Shown one piece after another: positions 16,082 through 24,001 of a stretch of 64,000 nt of DNA; the first letter of the stretch is position 1, and each line of letters opens with the position of its first letter. This DNA comes from Antarcticibacterium arcticum. Its GTDB lineage: Bacteria; Bacteroidota; Bacteroidia; Flavobacteriales; Flavobacteriaceae. The notes under the pieces are model-generated. The model made no database searches. It worked only from the letters and a program-made list of their open reading frames with translations, and had not been told where the DNA came from. A program made the translations under genes and the position numbers. The stretch spans positions 1-64,000 of the forward strand of contig NZ_CP042476.1 in NCBI RefSeq assembly GCF_007993795.1, given 5' to 3'.

Positions 16082-18646
16082 TTAGAAAGGGTAATTGATA
16101 CCTACATTCCAAACCGCATTTTTGAAGTTATAGTCCTTAAACCATCTCTCGCCTTCAGGGCGGGCGGGGTCATATGTTTTAAAGCCTACGTCAAGGCGCA
16201 GTACAAAGAAATTAAAATCATACCGCAATCCTGTACCCGTTCCAACTGCAATATTTTTAAGGTCTGATAATGATGTGAAGGTTGCACGGGGGTCTTCTAC
16301 AATATCAAGTACATTCCAGATATTTCCGGCATCAATGAAAAAAGCCGAATTCAGCGCCCCAAATATATTGAAGCGGTATTCTGCATTCATTGCGATCTTC
16401 ATATTTGCCTCATTGAACTCATTCCTGCCGCCTGTACTTCCGGGCCCCAGGTCATAAACCTGCCAGGCTCTGTTATCATTTGGTCCACCGGCAAAGAAAC
16501 TCCTTATAAAAGGGATGCTGTTTGCATTTCCATAAGGGATAGCCACCCCGCCAAATGCCCTTATGGCAAATATGTTCTTGTTACCCCAATCCCAGTGCTT
16601 AATATAATCTACCTCCGTTTTGATATACTGCGAAAAATTCACGCCTACAATTTCATAAACCCCGTTTTCATTTTTTTGAGCTCCCGTAAGGCTTGAAATG
16701 GCTGCGAGTACATTTCCGGCGGTTTCAACCTTAAACCTGAATCTGGAAAAATCATTGTCATACAGGCTTTCCTTATTGTTCCTCAAATAAGTGAAATTAG
16801 AGGCATATATAAGGTTATTCTCTGTAAGCCTGTTTTTCCTTTCGCTTATATTTCTTACTTCCTGTCGTTGCTCTGGTGTTAATCCCGAAGTGCCCGAAGT
16901 GGTTTGGGTTACATCCCGTAAAAAACCATCAGCTCCTGTGGGAATAATAAGCCGGCCCTGTTCATTAAGATATTCAGGCGAGGTAACAACGTTCCCCGAT
17001 TGGATGATCTCATTCAAACTGTTGTAAGAACTGCGATATACATTGAAATAATTATCGGTGTTCAGGTTTCTTACATACTGTATATTTACCAGGTCGAGCC
17101 TGTGGGAAAGAATACGTGAGGGGTTCCAGCGGTAATTAAGGATTCCGTTAAAATTCTGTTTATCAAGCCCTATATTATTTTGCGTACTTACCCCAAGGCT
17201 AAGGGAAGTGAATGGAGACATGAATTTGGGGATAAATTTTTCTGTATCAAAAGGAAGAAAGATCCTGGGCCAGGTGAGTTTAACATCGGCCCCAATTTCT
17301 GAAATATTAAAAAAGCGGTCTTTTGAACTTCCCCGTGCAGCATCTGATGATGATCCCACGCTTCCTCTACCCGAAATTTCAAAGGTTTCAGCTCCTTTGA
17401 AAATATTTCGGATCAATAGAGAACCTCCAAATCCTATCCCAAAATCCTGAATATTGCTCTGGGAAATATCAAAATCAAAACCCAAGGAGTATTTTTGCTG
17501 TGGGGTCAAAAAGATATTGGCAATTAGCGCGGTGTTCGTGCTATCTGCAGGGTCCTGGCTGTATTCAATGTTGGGGTATTTAAACACGCGCAGGGAGCTC
17601 ATCCTGTTGTAGGTCCTGGTCCTGTCCCGGTCCCGAAAGATCTCCCCGGGCCGTATAAAAATTGCATCTGTGATAGCCCGGGCTTTAAATTCCCGCTGGC
17701 CAAAACTGTATATATTGAAGCCCTCATAACTGGTGCTGTCCCGTACCGGCTGGTTGCGGTTGGCAAAAGTATAATCTGTAAAAACATTTACCTTACTAAT
17801 CTTATGGATCTTGAAGGGTTCCCTGTATGTAGTATCACCTGCAGTAATTTGGCGGTTAGGAATAATTACAGTTGTGTTAACCTTATAATTGGTGTTAACG
17901 GTATCTGCCTCAAAGCTTATGTATTCCTGGTCAAAGTAAAATACTCCGTTATTTCTGAAGGTTTGCGTTAGCCTGTCCCGTTCGGCGTTATAATCCAGCG
18001 TGCGGTATTGCACTCCGGGCTTGATGATGGAGGCTTCTGAATGAGCACTGTATAGAGAATCCAGGACAGGGGAAGAGATCCTCTGCCGGATGGAATCAAC
18101 ATCATAGGCGTGGTGCGTTGTGACAAAATAATCAATTTCCCCTCTTTTTTCCTTAGTGGGTTTTATCTCATAATCAATTTCTGCATTGAACCACCCGTGA
18201 TTAAAATACCAGGACTGCAGCCTGTTCCTGGATTTTTTGGTAATATCCTCATTTATAATTACCGGGGCTTCCCCTGCGCTTTTAATGGCCTCGTTAAAAT
18301 TAACGTAGGATTCCCGCATTCTTTGAACTTGTTTCCGGGAATATATATTTTCAAGCCGTTCTTGCCTGCCCGGGGTTTTATGAAGCCAGTGTAAAAAAGA
18401 AGAATCGGGGTTGGTTTTGGCAAGATTGTAAATGTGGAGCCTTATGGGTACACCAAGGAGTTTGGCATTAGGTTCCTGGTATAATTGATTATATATTCGG
18501 GATTCTTTTATTTTTTCACCGTCGCGGTAAATGGTGTTTTTGGTGAGCAGTAATTCATCGTTATCAACTCTCTTTACTGCATTACAGGAAAACATTAGGA
18601 TCGACGTTAATAAAATTAACGATATTTTTGCAGGAAGGGATTTCAA
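16082..18646 (-). CDS. tamL: TamL-like BamA-family outer-membrane lipoprotein
   Basis: The 854-aa product has a signal with a lipobox-like LMFSC at residues 17-21, then POTRA-like periplasmic repeats, and a C-terminal half of alternating beta-strands of the bacterial surface antigen (D15/BamA) type, ending GINYPF with a terminal aromatic residue. A lipidated BamA paralogue is typical of Bacteroidota and is called TamL; it is thought to work in outer-membrane protein insertion with a TamB partner, which is not in this window. It diverges from the TrmH-like gene with only 37 bases between. It might alternatively be named a BamA-like protein. Confidence 0.88.
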   Translation of the reverse strand: MKSLPAKISLILLTSILMFSCNAVKRVDNDELLLTKNTIYRDGEKIKESRIYNQLYQEPNAKLLGVPIRLHIYNLAKTNPDSSFLHWLHKTPGRQERLENIYSRKQVQRMRESYVNFNEAIKSAGEAPVIINEDITKKSRNRLQSWYFNHGWFNAEIDYEIKPTKEKRGEIDYFVTTHHAYDVDSIRQRISSPVLDSLYSAHSEASIIKPGVQYRTLDYNAERDRLTQTFRNNGVFYFDQEYISFEADTVNTNYKVNTTVIIPNRQITAGDTTYREPFKIHKISKVNVFTDYTFANRNQPVRDSTSYEGFNIYSFGQREFKARAITDAIFIRPGEIFRDRDRTRTYNRMSSLRVFKYPNIEYSQDPADSTNTALIANIFLTPQQKYSLGFDFDISQSNIQDFGIGFGGSLLIRNIFKGAETFEISGRGSVGSSSDAARGSSKDRFFNISEIGADVKLTWPRIFLPFDTEKFIPKFMSPFTSLSLGVSTQNNIGLDKQNFNGILNYRWNPSRILSHRLDLVNIQYVRNLNTDNYFNVYRSSYNSLNEIIQSGNVVTSPEYLNEQGRLIIPTGADGFLRDVTQTTSGTSGLTPEQRQEVRNISERKNRLTENNLIYASNFTYLRNNKESLYDNDFSRFRFKVETAGNVLAAISSLTGAQKNENGVYEIVGVNFSQYIKTEVDYIKHWDWGNKNIFAIRAFGGVAIPYGNANSIPFIRSFFAGGPNDNRAWQVYDLGPGSTGGRNEFNEANMKIAMNAEYRFNIFGALNSAFFIDAGNIWNVLDIVEDPRATFTSLSDLKNIAVGTGTGLRYDFNFFVLRLDVGFKTYDPARPEGERWFKDYNFKNAVWNVGINYPF

Positions 18647-18665
18647 TAAAGTGTAATTAAGGATT

Positions 18666-18673
18666 CAAAAATA
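18666..18673 (-). promoter_or_regulatory. -7 box (TATTTTTG) of tamL
   Basis: An exact TAnnTTTG match on the minus strand inside the 37-base divergent spacer, 19 bases before the tamL ATG. The leader would be about 14 bases. Confidence 0.5.
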
Positions 18674-18683
18674 CTGTATTTGT

Positions 18684-19418
18684 ATGGTTAGTAAAAGCCA
18701 AATTAAGTTAATAACCGGTCTTGCGCAAAAAAAAAACCGTACAAAATACGGGCTTTTTATAGTGGAAGGTATTAAGGGAATTTCTGAGTTCCTCAACTCG
18801 CATTTGGAGCTGGATACGCTGTTTACAACGCAACAGATCTTCCGGGCTCCCTCTGCAAAAACACAGGAGATTACCGAAGCTGAACTTAAAAAGTTAAGTG
18901 CGCTCACTACCCCCCAAACTGCATTGGCAATTTTTAAGATCCTCGGTCCCACAGCCCCCTCATTTTCTGGTTTGACCCTGGCCCTGGATGGTATAAGGGA
19001 CCCGGGTAATTTGGGTACTATAATTCGGCTGTGCGACTGGTTTGGAATTGAAGACCTTGTATGTTCCCCAGATACGGTAGATTGCTATAACCCCAAGGTA
19101 GTGCAGGCCAGCATGGGAAGTATTACCAGGGTAAATATTTCTTATATGCCCCTCCACACCCTTATAAGCAGTGTCGGGGGAGTGCCGGTTCTGGGAACTT
19201 TCCTGGAAGGTGAAAATGTTTATACTACAAAAATTCCCTCAAATGGTATAATGATTATGGGAAATGAAGCCAATGGAATTTCAGAAGATGTGGAGAAAAT
19301 GCTGACTCGAAAGATCAATATCCCGCAATTTGGAAATTCTTCAAAAACCGAAAGTTTAAATGTGGCAACCGCGACCGCAGTGCTCCTAAGCGAATTTCGC
19401 AGGCAGGAAAACTATTGA
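18684..19418 (+). CDS. TrmH/SpoU-family RNA 2'-O-methyltransferase
   Basis: The 244-aa product has an N-terminal RNA-binding segment (KSQIKLITGLAQKKNRTKYGLFIVEG) and a C-terminal SPOUT domain with the three knot motifs: ALDGIRDPGNLGTIIR, IMIMGNEANGIS and NIPQFGNSSKTESLNVATATAVLL. These bind S-adenosylmethionine and form the dimer. It methylates ribose 2'-O in rRNA or tRNA; the exact site cannot be read from sequence. It is divergent from tamL and overlaps the end of porT by 7 bases. Confidence 0.93.
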   Translation: MVSKSQIKLITGLAQKKNRTKYGLFIVEGIKGISEFLNSHLELDTLFTTQQIFRAPSAKTQEITEAELKKLSALTTPQTALAIFKILGPTAPSFSGLTLALDGIRDPGNLGTIIRLCDWFGIEDLVCSPDTVDCYNPKVVQASMGSITRVNISYMPLHTLISSVGGVPVLGTFLEGENVYTTKIPSNGIMIMGNEANGISEDVEKMLTRKINIPQFGNSSKTESLNVATATAVLLSEFRRQENY

Positions 19419-20089
19419 AAGGTGAAATTCAGGAACAGGCCTCTGGCCAGCATCTCATCAACATTGCGCATATCTGCATTTCCTGCGATAAATTCATTGT
19501 TTACCCCAAATACACCTCTAAGCGAAGGCGAAAACTTGAAATAGAAAAAATATAAGTCTATTCCCACCCCAACTTCATAATAATAATTGGCGGTTGTGGT
19601 TCTTATAATTGCATCGGGGTTATTTTCATTACTGGATAAATTTAGGGAGGTGGAAACCCCACCCACCACAAATGGACGAAAGTTGTTTAGCCTGTTGGCA
19701 TTAAACTTTAATAGTAAAGGAAGGTGCACGTAGGTTGAATTCACCTCGTCTACCACCCCGCTGTAAGTAGGGCGTATCCCGTAATTATTAAAATTAACCC
19801 CGGGCTCTATACGAATATCCAAATTATTGCTAAGCTTAAGATTTCCTATTAATCCCACATTAAAACCTGTAGACCTGTTTATAATAAGATCTTTCCCGGT
19901 AGAAGGGCTTGGGTCATACTCCTTGTACCTGAAGCTGTAATCATAGGAGTTGAAACCAAGGAAATATCCCCAGGACCATCTTTTGTTATCAATATCGGGT
20001 TGGTTCAACAAGCGCTCCCCTGAAAAAAATTGAGCATTTCCCTGAAAACCACAAAGCAATAGCCCAATAATGGCAATACATCTTTTCAT
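19412..20089 (-). CDS. porT: PorT/SprT-family T9SS outer-membrane protein
   Basis: The 225-aa product has a signal peptide (cleavage likely after GNA, about residue 19) and an eight-stranded-barrel pattern (RWSWGYFLGFNSYDYSFRY, INRSTGFNVGLIGNLKLSNNLDIRIEPGV) ending LFLNFTFQ. PorT/SprT is required for type IX secretion and gliding in Porphyromonas and Flavobacterium. Its place beside ubiE, which as I recall is common in Flavobacteriia, supports the call over a generic porin-family barrel. Three T9SS substrates are encoded in the same window. It is probably co-transcribed with ubiE (107-base gap). Confidence 0.85.
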   Translation of the reverse strand: MKRCIAIIGLLLCGFQGNAQFFSGERLLNQPDIDNKRWSWGYFLGFNSYDYSFRYKEYDPSPSTGKDLIINRSTGFNVGLIGNLKLSNNLDIRIEPGVNFNNYGIRPTYSGVVDEVNSTYVHLPLLLKFNANRLNNFRPFVVGGVSTSLNLSSNENNPDAIIRTTTANYYYEVGVGIDLYFFYFKFSPSLRGVFGVNNEFIAGNADMRNVDEMLARGLFLNFTFQ

Positions 20090-20196
20090 ATGGAGATAAT
20101 TCTTGTTTTAATTGGTCTTCCGATAGCCATCGGGGGCAATTTGCATAAATTTATTTGTGATTTGCATCGAATTTCCATGAAGCTCATTCAATATCT

Positions 20197-20925
20197 TTAT
20201 TTAGATGCTGTATAAATGGTAGCAACACCAAAAGTTTGAGGTTTATCCTTCACATTATTAAACCCAGTTTTACGTAAAATATTGTTGAACTCCTCTCCAT
20301 AAGGAAATGATGCTGCACTTTCGCTTAAATAAGAATAGGCTACTTTGTCCTGAGAGAATAATTTTCCAATTACAGGAAGTATTACTTTGCTATGAAAATT
20401 ATATCCCTGCTTGAATGGAAATTTGGTTGGCACTGAAGTTTCAAGCACTACAAATATTCCGCCTGGCTTAAGTACCCGATAAATTTCGGCCAGCCCTTTT
20501 TCCAGATGTTCAAAATTGCGTACCCCAAAGGCCACAGTAATAGCATCAAAACTATTATCCTCAGAAGGTAAAGCTTCAGAATCTGCCTGTACCATTTCTA
20601 TTCTTTCAGAAAGATCTTTGGCAGCGATCTTTTTTCTTCCTACTGCCAGCATCCCTTCCGAAATATCAAGTCCAACAATTCGGGTGGCAGTGGTTTCAGC
20701 AAGGCTTATTGCCAAATCGCCGGTACCTGTGGCAATATCCAGGACAGCCTGGGGTTTGGTTGCTTCTACCAGCTCAATAACCTTTTTACGCCACTTTACA
20801 TCAATACCAAAAGAAATAACCCGGTTAAGGCCATCATAATTACCGGAGATCTTGTCGAACATCTGTTCAACCTGCTCCTTTTTATTTAGTGATGAATCTT
20901 TATAGGGTGTGATTTTTTTTGCCAT
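20197..20925 (-). CDS. ubiE: Demethylmenaquinone methyltransferase (UbiE/MenG)
   Basis: This SAM-dependent C-methyltransferase performs the last step of menaquinone synthesis. It has the family N-terminus ([31 protein letters not shown]), SAM motif [23 protein letters not shown], and the C-terminal [16 protein letters not shown] and FGVATIY. I place the start at ATG 20925 (MAKKITPYK, 242 aa): a -7 box at 20941-20948 overlaps the longer frame's start at 20943. In this phylum the quinone is menaquinone, which Nqr (54966-60954) would reduce. Confidence 0.95.
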   Translation of the reverse strand: MAKKITPYKDSSLNKKEQVEQMFDKISGNYDGLNRVISFGIDVKWRKKVIELVEATKPQAVLDIATGTGDLAISLAETTATRIVGLDISEGMLAVGRKKIAAKDLSERIEMVQADSEALPSEDNSFDAITVAFGVRNFEHLEKGLAEIYRVLKPGGIFVVLETSVPTKFPFKQGYNFHSKVILPVIGKLFSQDKVAYSYLSESAASFPYGEEFNNILRKTGFNNVKDKPQTFGVATIYTASK

Positions 20926-20940
20926 TTTCCAAATTTGGTT

Positions 20941-20948
20941 CAAAGATA
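20941..20948 (-). promoter_or_regulatory. -7 box (TATCTTTG) of ubiE-porT
   Basis: An exact TAnnTTTG match on the minus strand, 16 bases before ATG 20925. It fixes that ATG as the start. Confidence 0.55.
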
Positions 20949-21004
20949 AGTGATATGAGATAATTGCGTTTAAAAGAATGCAATTTTATTAAAATGGGGA
21001 ATAA

Positions 21005-21033
21005 TTTGAATTGTATAAAATAATGTACCTTTG
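21005..21033 (+). promoter_or_regulatory. Promoter of trkAH (TTTG-17-TACCTTTG)
   Basis: A -33 TTTG at 21005-21008 and an exact -7 box TACCTTTG at 21026-21033 are separated by 17 bases. The trkA ATG is 28 bases downstream. This is the best complete Bacteroidota promoter in the window. Confidence 0.75.
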
Positions 21034-21060
21034 ATAATTCTTACAATTTGAACGCTTTAT

Positions 21061-22410
21061 ATGAAGATTATTATCGCCGGCGCAGGTGAAGTTGGCTTTC
21101 ATTTGGCAAAATTACTTTCCTTTGAATCCCAGGACATTACATTAATAGATAATAACCGGGATAATTTAATATACGCAGATACACATCTTGATATAAGAAC
21201 CATAAAGGGAGATGCCACCTCTATTGCTGTACTTAAAGATGCCCATGTAAAACATGTTGACCTTGTGATAGGTGTAACTTCCAGCGAGGCTACAAATATT
21301 ACTGTATGCGTACTGGCGAAACAATTGGGTGCAAAAAGGACAATTGCCAGGATCTCCAATACCGAATTCCTTGACAACAAGGAGGAGATTGGATTTATGA
21401 GGTTTGGAATAGATGAGCTCATTTCACCTGAAGCTCTGGCTGCGCGGGAAATAGCCCTTCTTCTGAATCAATCGGCTTTTAATGATAGTTATGAGTTTGA
21501 AGATGGTGCCCTTACCATGATAGGCCTCAATTTATCGCGCACCGCGATGTTTGTTGGAAAAACGGTGAAGGAGGCTGCCGGGATCTTTCCTAAGTTACAT
21601 TTTGTGCCTATTGCTATTCAAAGGTTTGGAACCCAGTATACTTTAATTCCCCGGGGAGATACCCAGTTCAAAGAGGGAGATCAGGTTTATTTTATAACGG
21701 TTGATAATGGGGTAGACGAGCTTTATAAACTTACCGGTAAGGTAAAGCATTCCATAAAAAATGTGATGATCCTTGGGGGTAGCAAAATAGGTAAAAAAAC
21801 TGCCCGTGACCTTTGTGCCAATAACTTTAATGTAAAGCTTATTGAAAGTGACCGTGACAAAGCCTTTGACCTGGCCGATGAATTACCCAGGGCTTTGGTA
21901 ATAAACAGTGACGGGAGAAATGTGGAATTATTAGAGGAAGAAAATATCCATGATATGGATGCCTTTATAGCCGTTACCGGAAATTCTGAAACCAATATCA
22001 TGTCCTGCCTGGTGGCAAAATCTAAGAGTGTAAAGAAAACCATCGCTCTGGTAGAGAATATGGATTATTTTCAACTGAGTCATTCAATAGGCATAGATAC
22101 TCTTATAAATAAAAAGCTGCTGGCGGCAAATAATATTTTCAGGTATATAAGAAAAGGGGAAGTGGTGGCCATGACCAAACTTAACAATATGAATGCCGAG
22201 TTGCTGGAATTTATAGTAAAACCCACTTCACAGGTACGCGATAAAAAAATTAAGGACCTCGATTTTCCCAGATCGGCAATTATTGGTGGAATTATAAGAA
22301 ATGGCGAAGGATTAATTGCCCTGGGCGAATTTTTGATAAAGGAGGGTGACCGCATTGTGGTGTGCTGCCTCCCGCGGTCTATCAACAAGGTTGAAAAACT
22401 CTTTTTGTAA
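21061..22410 (+). CDS. trkA: Trk potassium uptake regulator TrkA
   Basis: This 449-aa peripheral protein gates the TrkH channel in response to NAD(H) or nucleotides. It is a tandem RCK protein: the first Rossmann motif is IIAGAGEVGFHLAK (residues 3-16), with a TrkA-C domain after about residue 140. The second is IGKKTARDL after MILGGSK (about 237), with a second TrkA-C domain to the end. It is the first gene of a two-gene operon; its TAA overlaps the trkH ATG by one base, which suggests translational coupling. Confidence 0.96.
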   Translation: MKIIIAGAGEVGFHLAKLLSFESQDITLIDNNRDNLIYADTHLDIRTIKGDATSIAVLKDAHVKHVDLVIGVTSSEATNITVCVLAKQLGAKRTIARISNTEFLDNKEEIGFMRFGIDELISPEALAAREIALLLNQSAFNDSYEFEDGALTMIGLNLSRTAMFVGKTVKEAAGIFPKLHFVPIAIQRFGTQYTLIPRGDTQFKEGDQVYFITVDNGVDELYKLTGKVKHSIKNVMILGGSKIGKKTARDLCANNFNVKLIESDRDKAFDLADELPRALVINSDGRNVELLEEENIHDMDAFIAVTGNSETNIMSCLVAKSKSVKKTIALVENMDYFQLSHSIGIDTLINKKLLAANNIFRYIRKGEVVAMTKLNNMNAELLEFIVKPTSQVRDKKIKDLDFPRSAIIGGIIRNGEGLIALGEFLIKEGDRIVVCCLPRSINKVEKLFL

Positions 22411-23906
22411 TGCACAGAATGAATATTAAGCTCATCCTGCATATCATGGGCCTTCTGCTCTTGTGCAACGGAGGCTTCATGTTTACTTCGGTTTTTGTGA
22501 GCTGGTATTATGAAGATGGGGTTACACTTCAGGTTTCCTCTGCAGCTTTTTTAACCTGTTTTTTGGGAATGCTATTAATGTTTGCAACCCGCGGGCACCG
22601 CAAGGAACTTAAAAAACGGGAAGGCTATATTATTGTAACCTTTGGCTGGATCTTTATGGCGTTAAGCGGCACGTTGCCCTATGTTATAAGCGAGGCCATC
22701 CCGGGTTTTACCAATGCTTTTTTTGAAACCATGTCCGGGTACACTACTACCGGTGCATCCATATTAATGGATATTGAATCCATACCCAAAAGTTTACTGT
22801 TTTGGCGCAGTTTAACCCATTGGATAGGAGGGATGGGAATCATTGTTCTGGCTATTGCAATCCTTCCATTGCTAGGGATTGGGGGAATGCAGCTTTTCGC
22901 TGCCGAAGCCCCGGGTCCCAGTGCAGATAAGCTGAAACCGCGTATTACAGATACAGCGAAAAGACTTTGGTTGATCTATGTTTCATATACCATTGCCGAG
23001 ACAATTCTTTTAAAAATTGCAGGTATGGGATTGTTTGATGCCATTAATCATTCTTTAAGCACCCTATCTACCGGTGGATTTTCTACAAAAAATGCCAGTG
23101 TAGCTTACTGGAATGATCAGCCGGTTATTCAATACATTATAATGCTTTTTATGTTTTTGGCGGGTAGTAATTTTGTTTTGAGTTATTTCGCTTTTAAAGG
23201 CCGGGTACAAAAAGTATTAATGGATGATGAATTTAAATGGTACTTGAAATTTATAATAACTTTTACTGTTATTGCAGCATTAATAATATATTACCAGGCA
23301 GATATTGGTTTATCATCTATAGAGCATCCAATGGTGTGGGGTGAGGCAGAAAGTGCTTTCAGGCATGGTCTTTTTCAGGTCCTTGCAATTATAACCACAA
23401 CCGGTTTTGTTTCTGCCGACTATACCATGTGGACCCCCTTTCTCACCGTATTTTTCTTCGGATTAATGTTTCTTGGAGGGTCGGCGGGGTCAACAGCAGG
23501 GGGTGTGAAAGTTATGCGACATATTATAATGATACGCAACGGGATGGCCGAATTCAAAAGAAGCTTACATCCAAATGCTATATTACCCGTACGTTATAAT
23601 GGAAAATCGATCAATCAGGATATCGTATTTAATATTCTGGGTTTCTTTATCCTTTATATGCTGGCCTTTATAACCGGTGCCCTGGTCTTTGGATTTATGG
23701 GACTGGATTTTATGTCGGCAATTGGGGGCGCCGCTTCTTCTCTTGGCAACGTAGGGCCGGCGTTGGGCACATTGGGTCCTGTAAATAATTATGATGTGCT
23801 GCCTGATGCTGGAAAATGGTGGTCAGCTTTCTTAATGCTTATTGGAAGGCTTGAACTTTTCACCGTATTGATCCTGCTCACTCCTTACTTCTGGAGAAAC
23901 CGCTAA
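22410..23906 (+). CDS. trkH: Trk potassium channel subunit TrkH
   Basis: The 498-aa polytopic inner-membrane protein forms the K+ (and possibly Na+) path. Four pore loops can be read: SGYTTTGAS (about 110), LSTLSTGGFST, ITTTGFVSAD and SSLGNVGPA, with the hallmark GSAGSTAGGVKVMRH after the third. Ten or more hydrophobic helices are present. It starts at ATG 22410 overlapping trkA; a second Met is at codon 4. In an organism with a Na+-pumping Nqr, K+ uptake and Na+ gradients are linked; that remark is inference. Confidence 0.96.
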   Translation: MHRMNIKLILHIMGLLLLCNGGFMFTSVFVSWYYEDGVTLQVSSAAFLTCFLGMLLMFATRGHRKELKKREGYIIVTFGWIFMALSGTLPYVISEAIPGFTNAFFETMSGYTTTGASILMDIESIPKSLLFWRSLTHWIGGMGIIVLAIAILPLLGIGGMQLFAAEAPGPSADKLKPRITDTAKRLWLIYVSYTIAETILLKIAGMGLFDAINHSLSTLSTGGFSTKNASVAYWNDQPVIQYIIMLFMFLAGSNFVLSYFAFKGRVQKVLMDDEFKWYLKFIITFTVIAALIIYYQADIGLSSIEHPMVWGEAESAFRHGLFQVLAIITTTGFVSADYTMWTPFLTVFFFGLMFLGGSAGSTAGGVKVMRHIIMIRNGMAEFKRSLHPNAILPVRYNGKSINQDIVFNILGFFILYMLAFITGALVFGFMGLDFMSAIGGAASSLGNVGPALGTLGPVNNYDVLPDAGKWWSAFLMLIGRLELFTVLILLTPYFWRNR

Positions 23907-23951
23907 AATTAAATCCTGGAAACAATAAACAGCGCGTTTAATTATTTATGG

Positions 23952-23959
23952 TAATTTTG
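23952..23959 (+). promoter_or_regulatory. -7 box (TAATTTTG) upstream of the penicillin-binding protein
   Basis: An exact TAnnTTTG match 43 bases before the TTG start at 24002 and 46 bases after trkH. No clear -33 element. Confidence 0.45.
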
Positions 23960-24001
23960 TGGGCTTTTTTAAATATAAATTAAAAAATACATACTCAAAA
24001 A

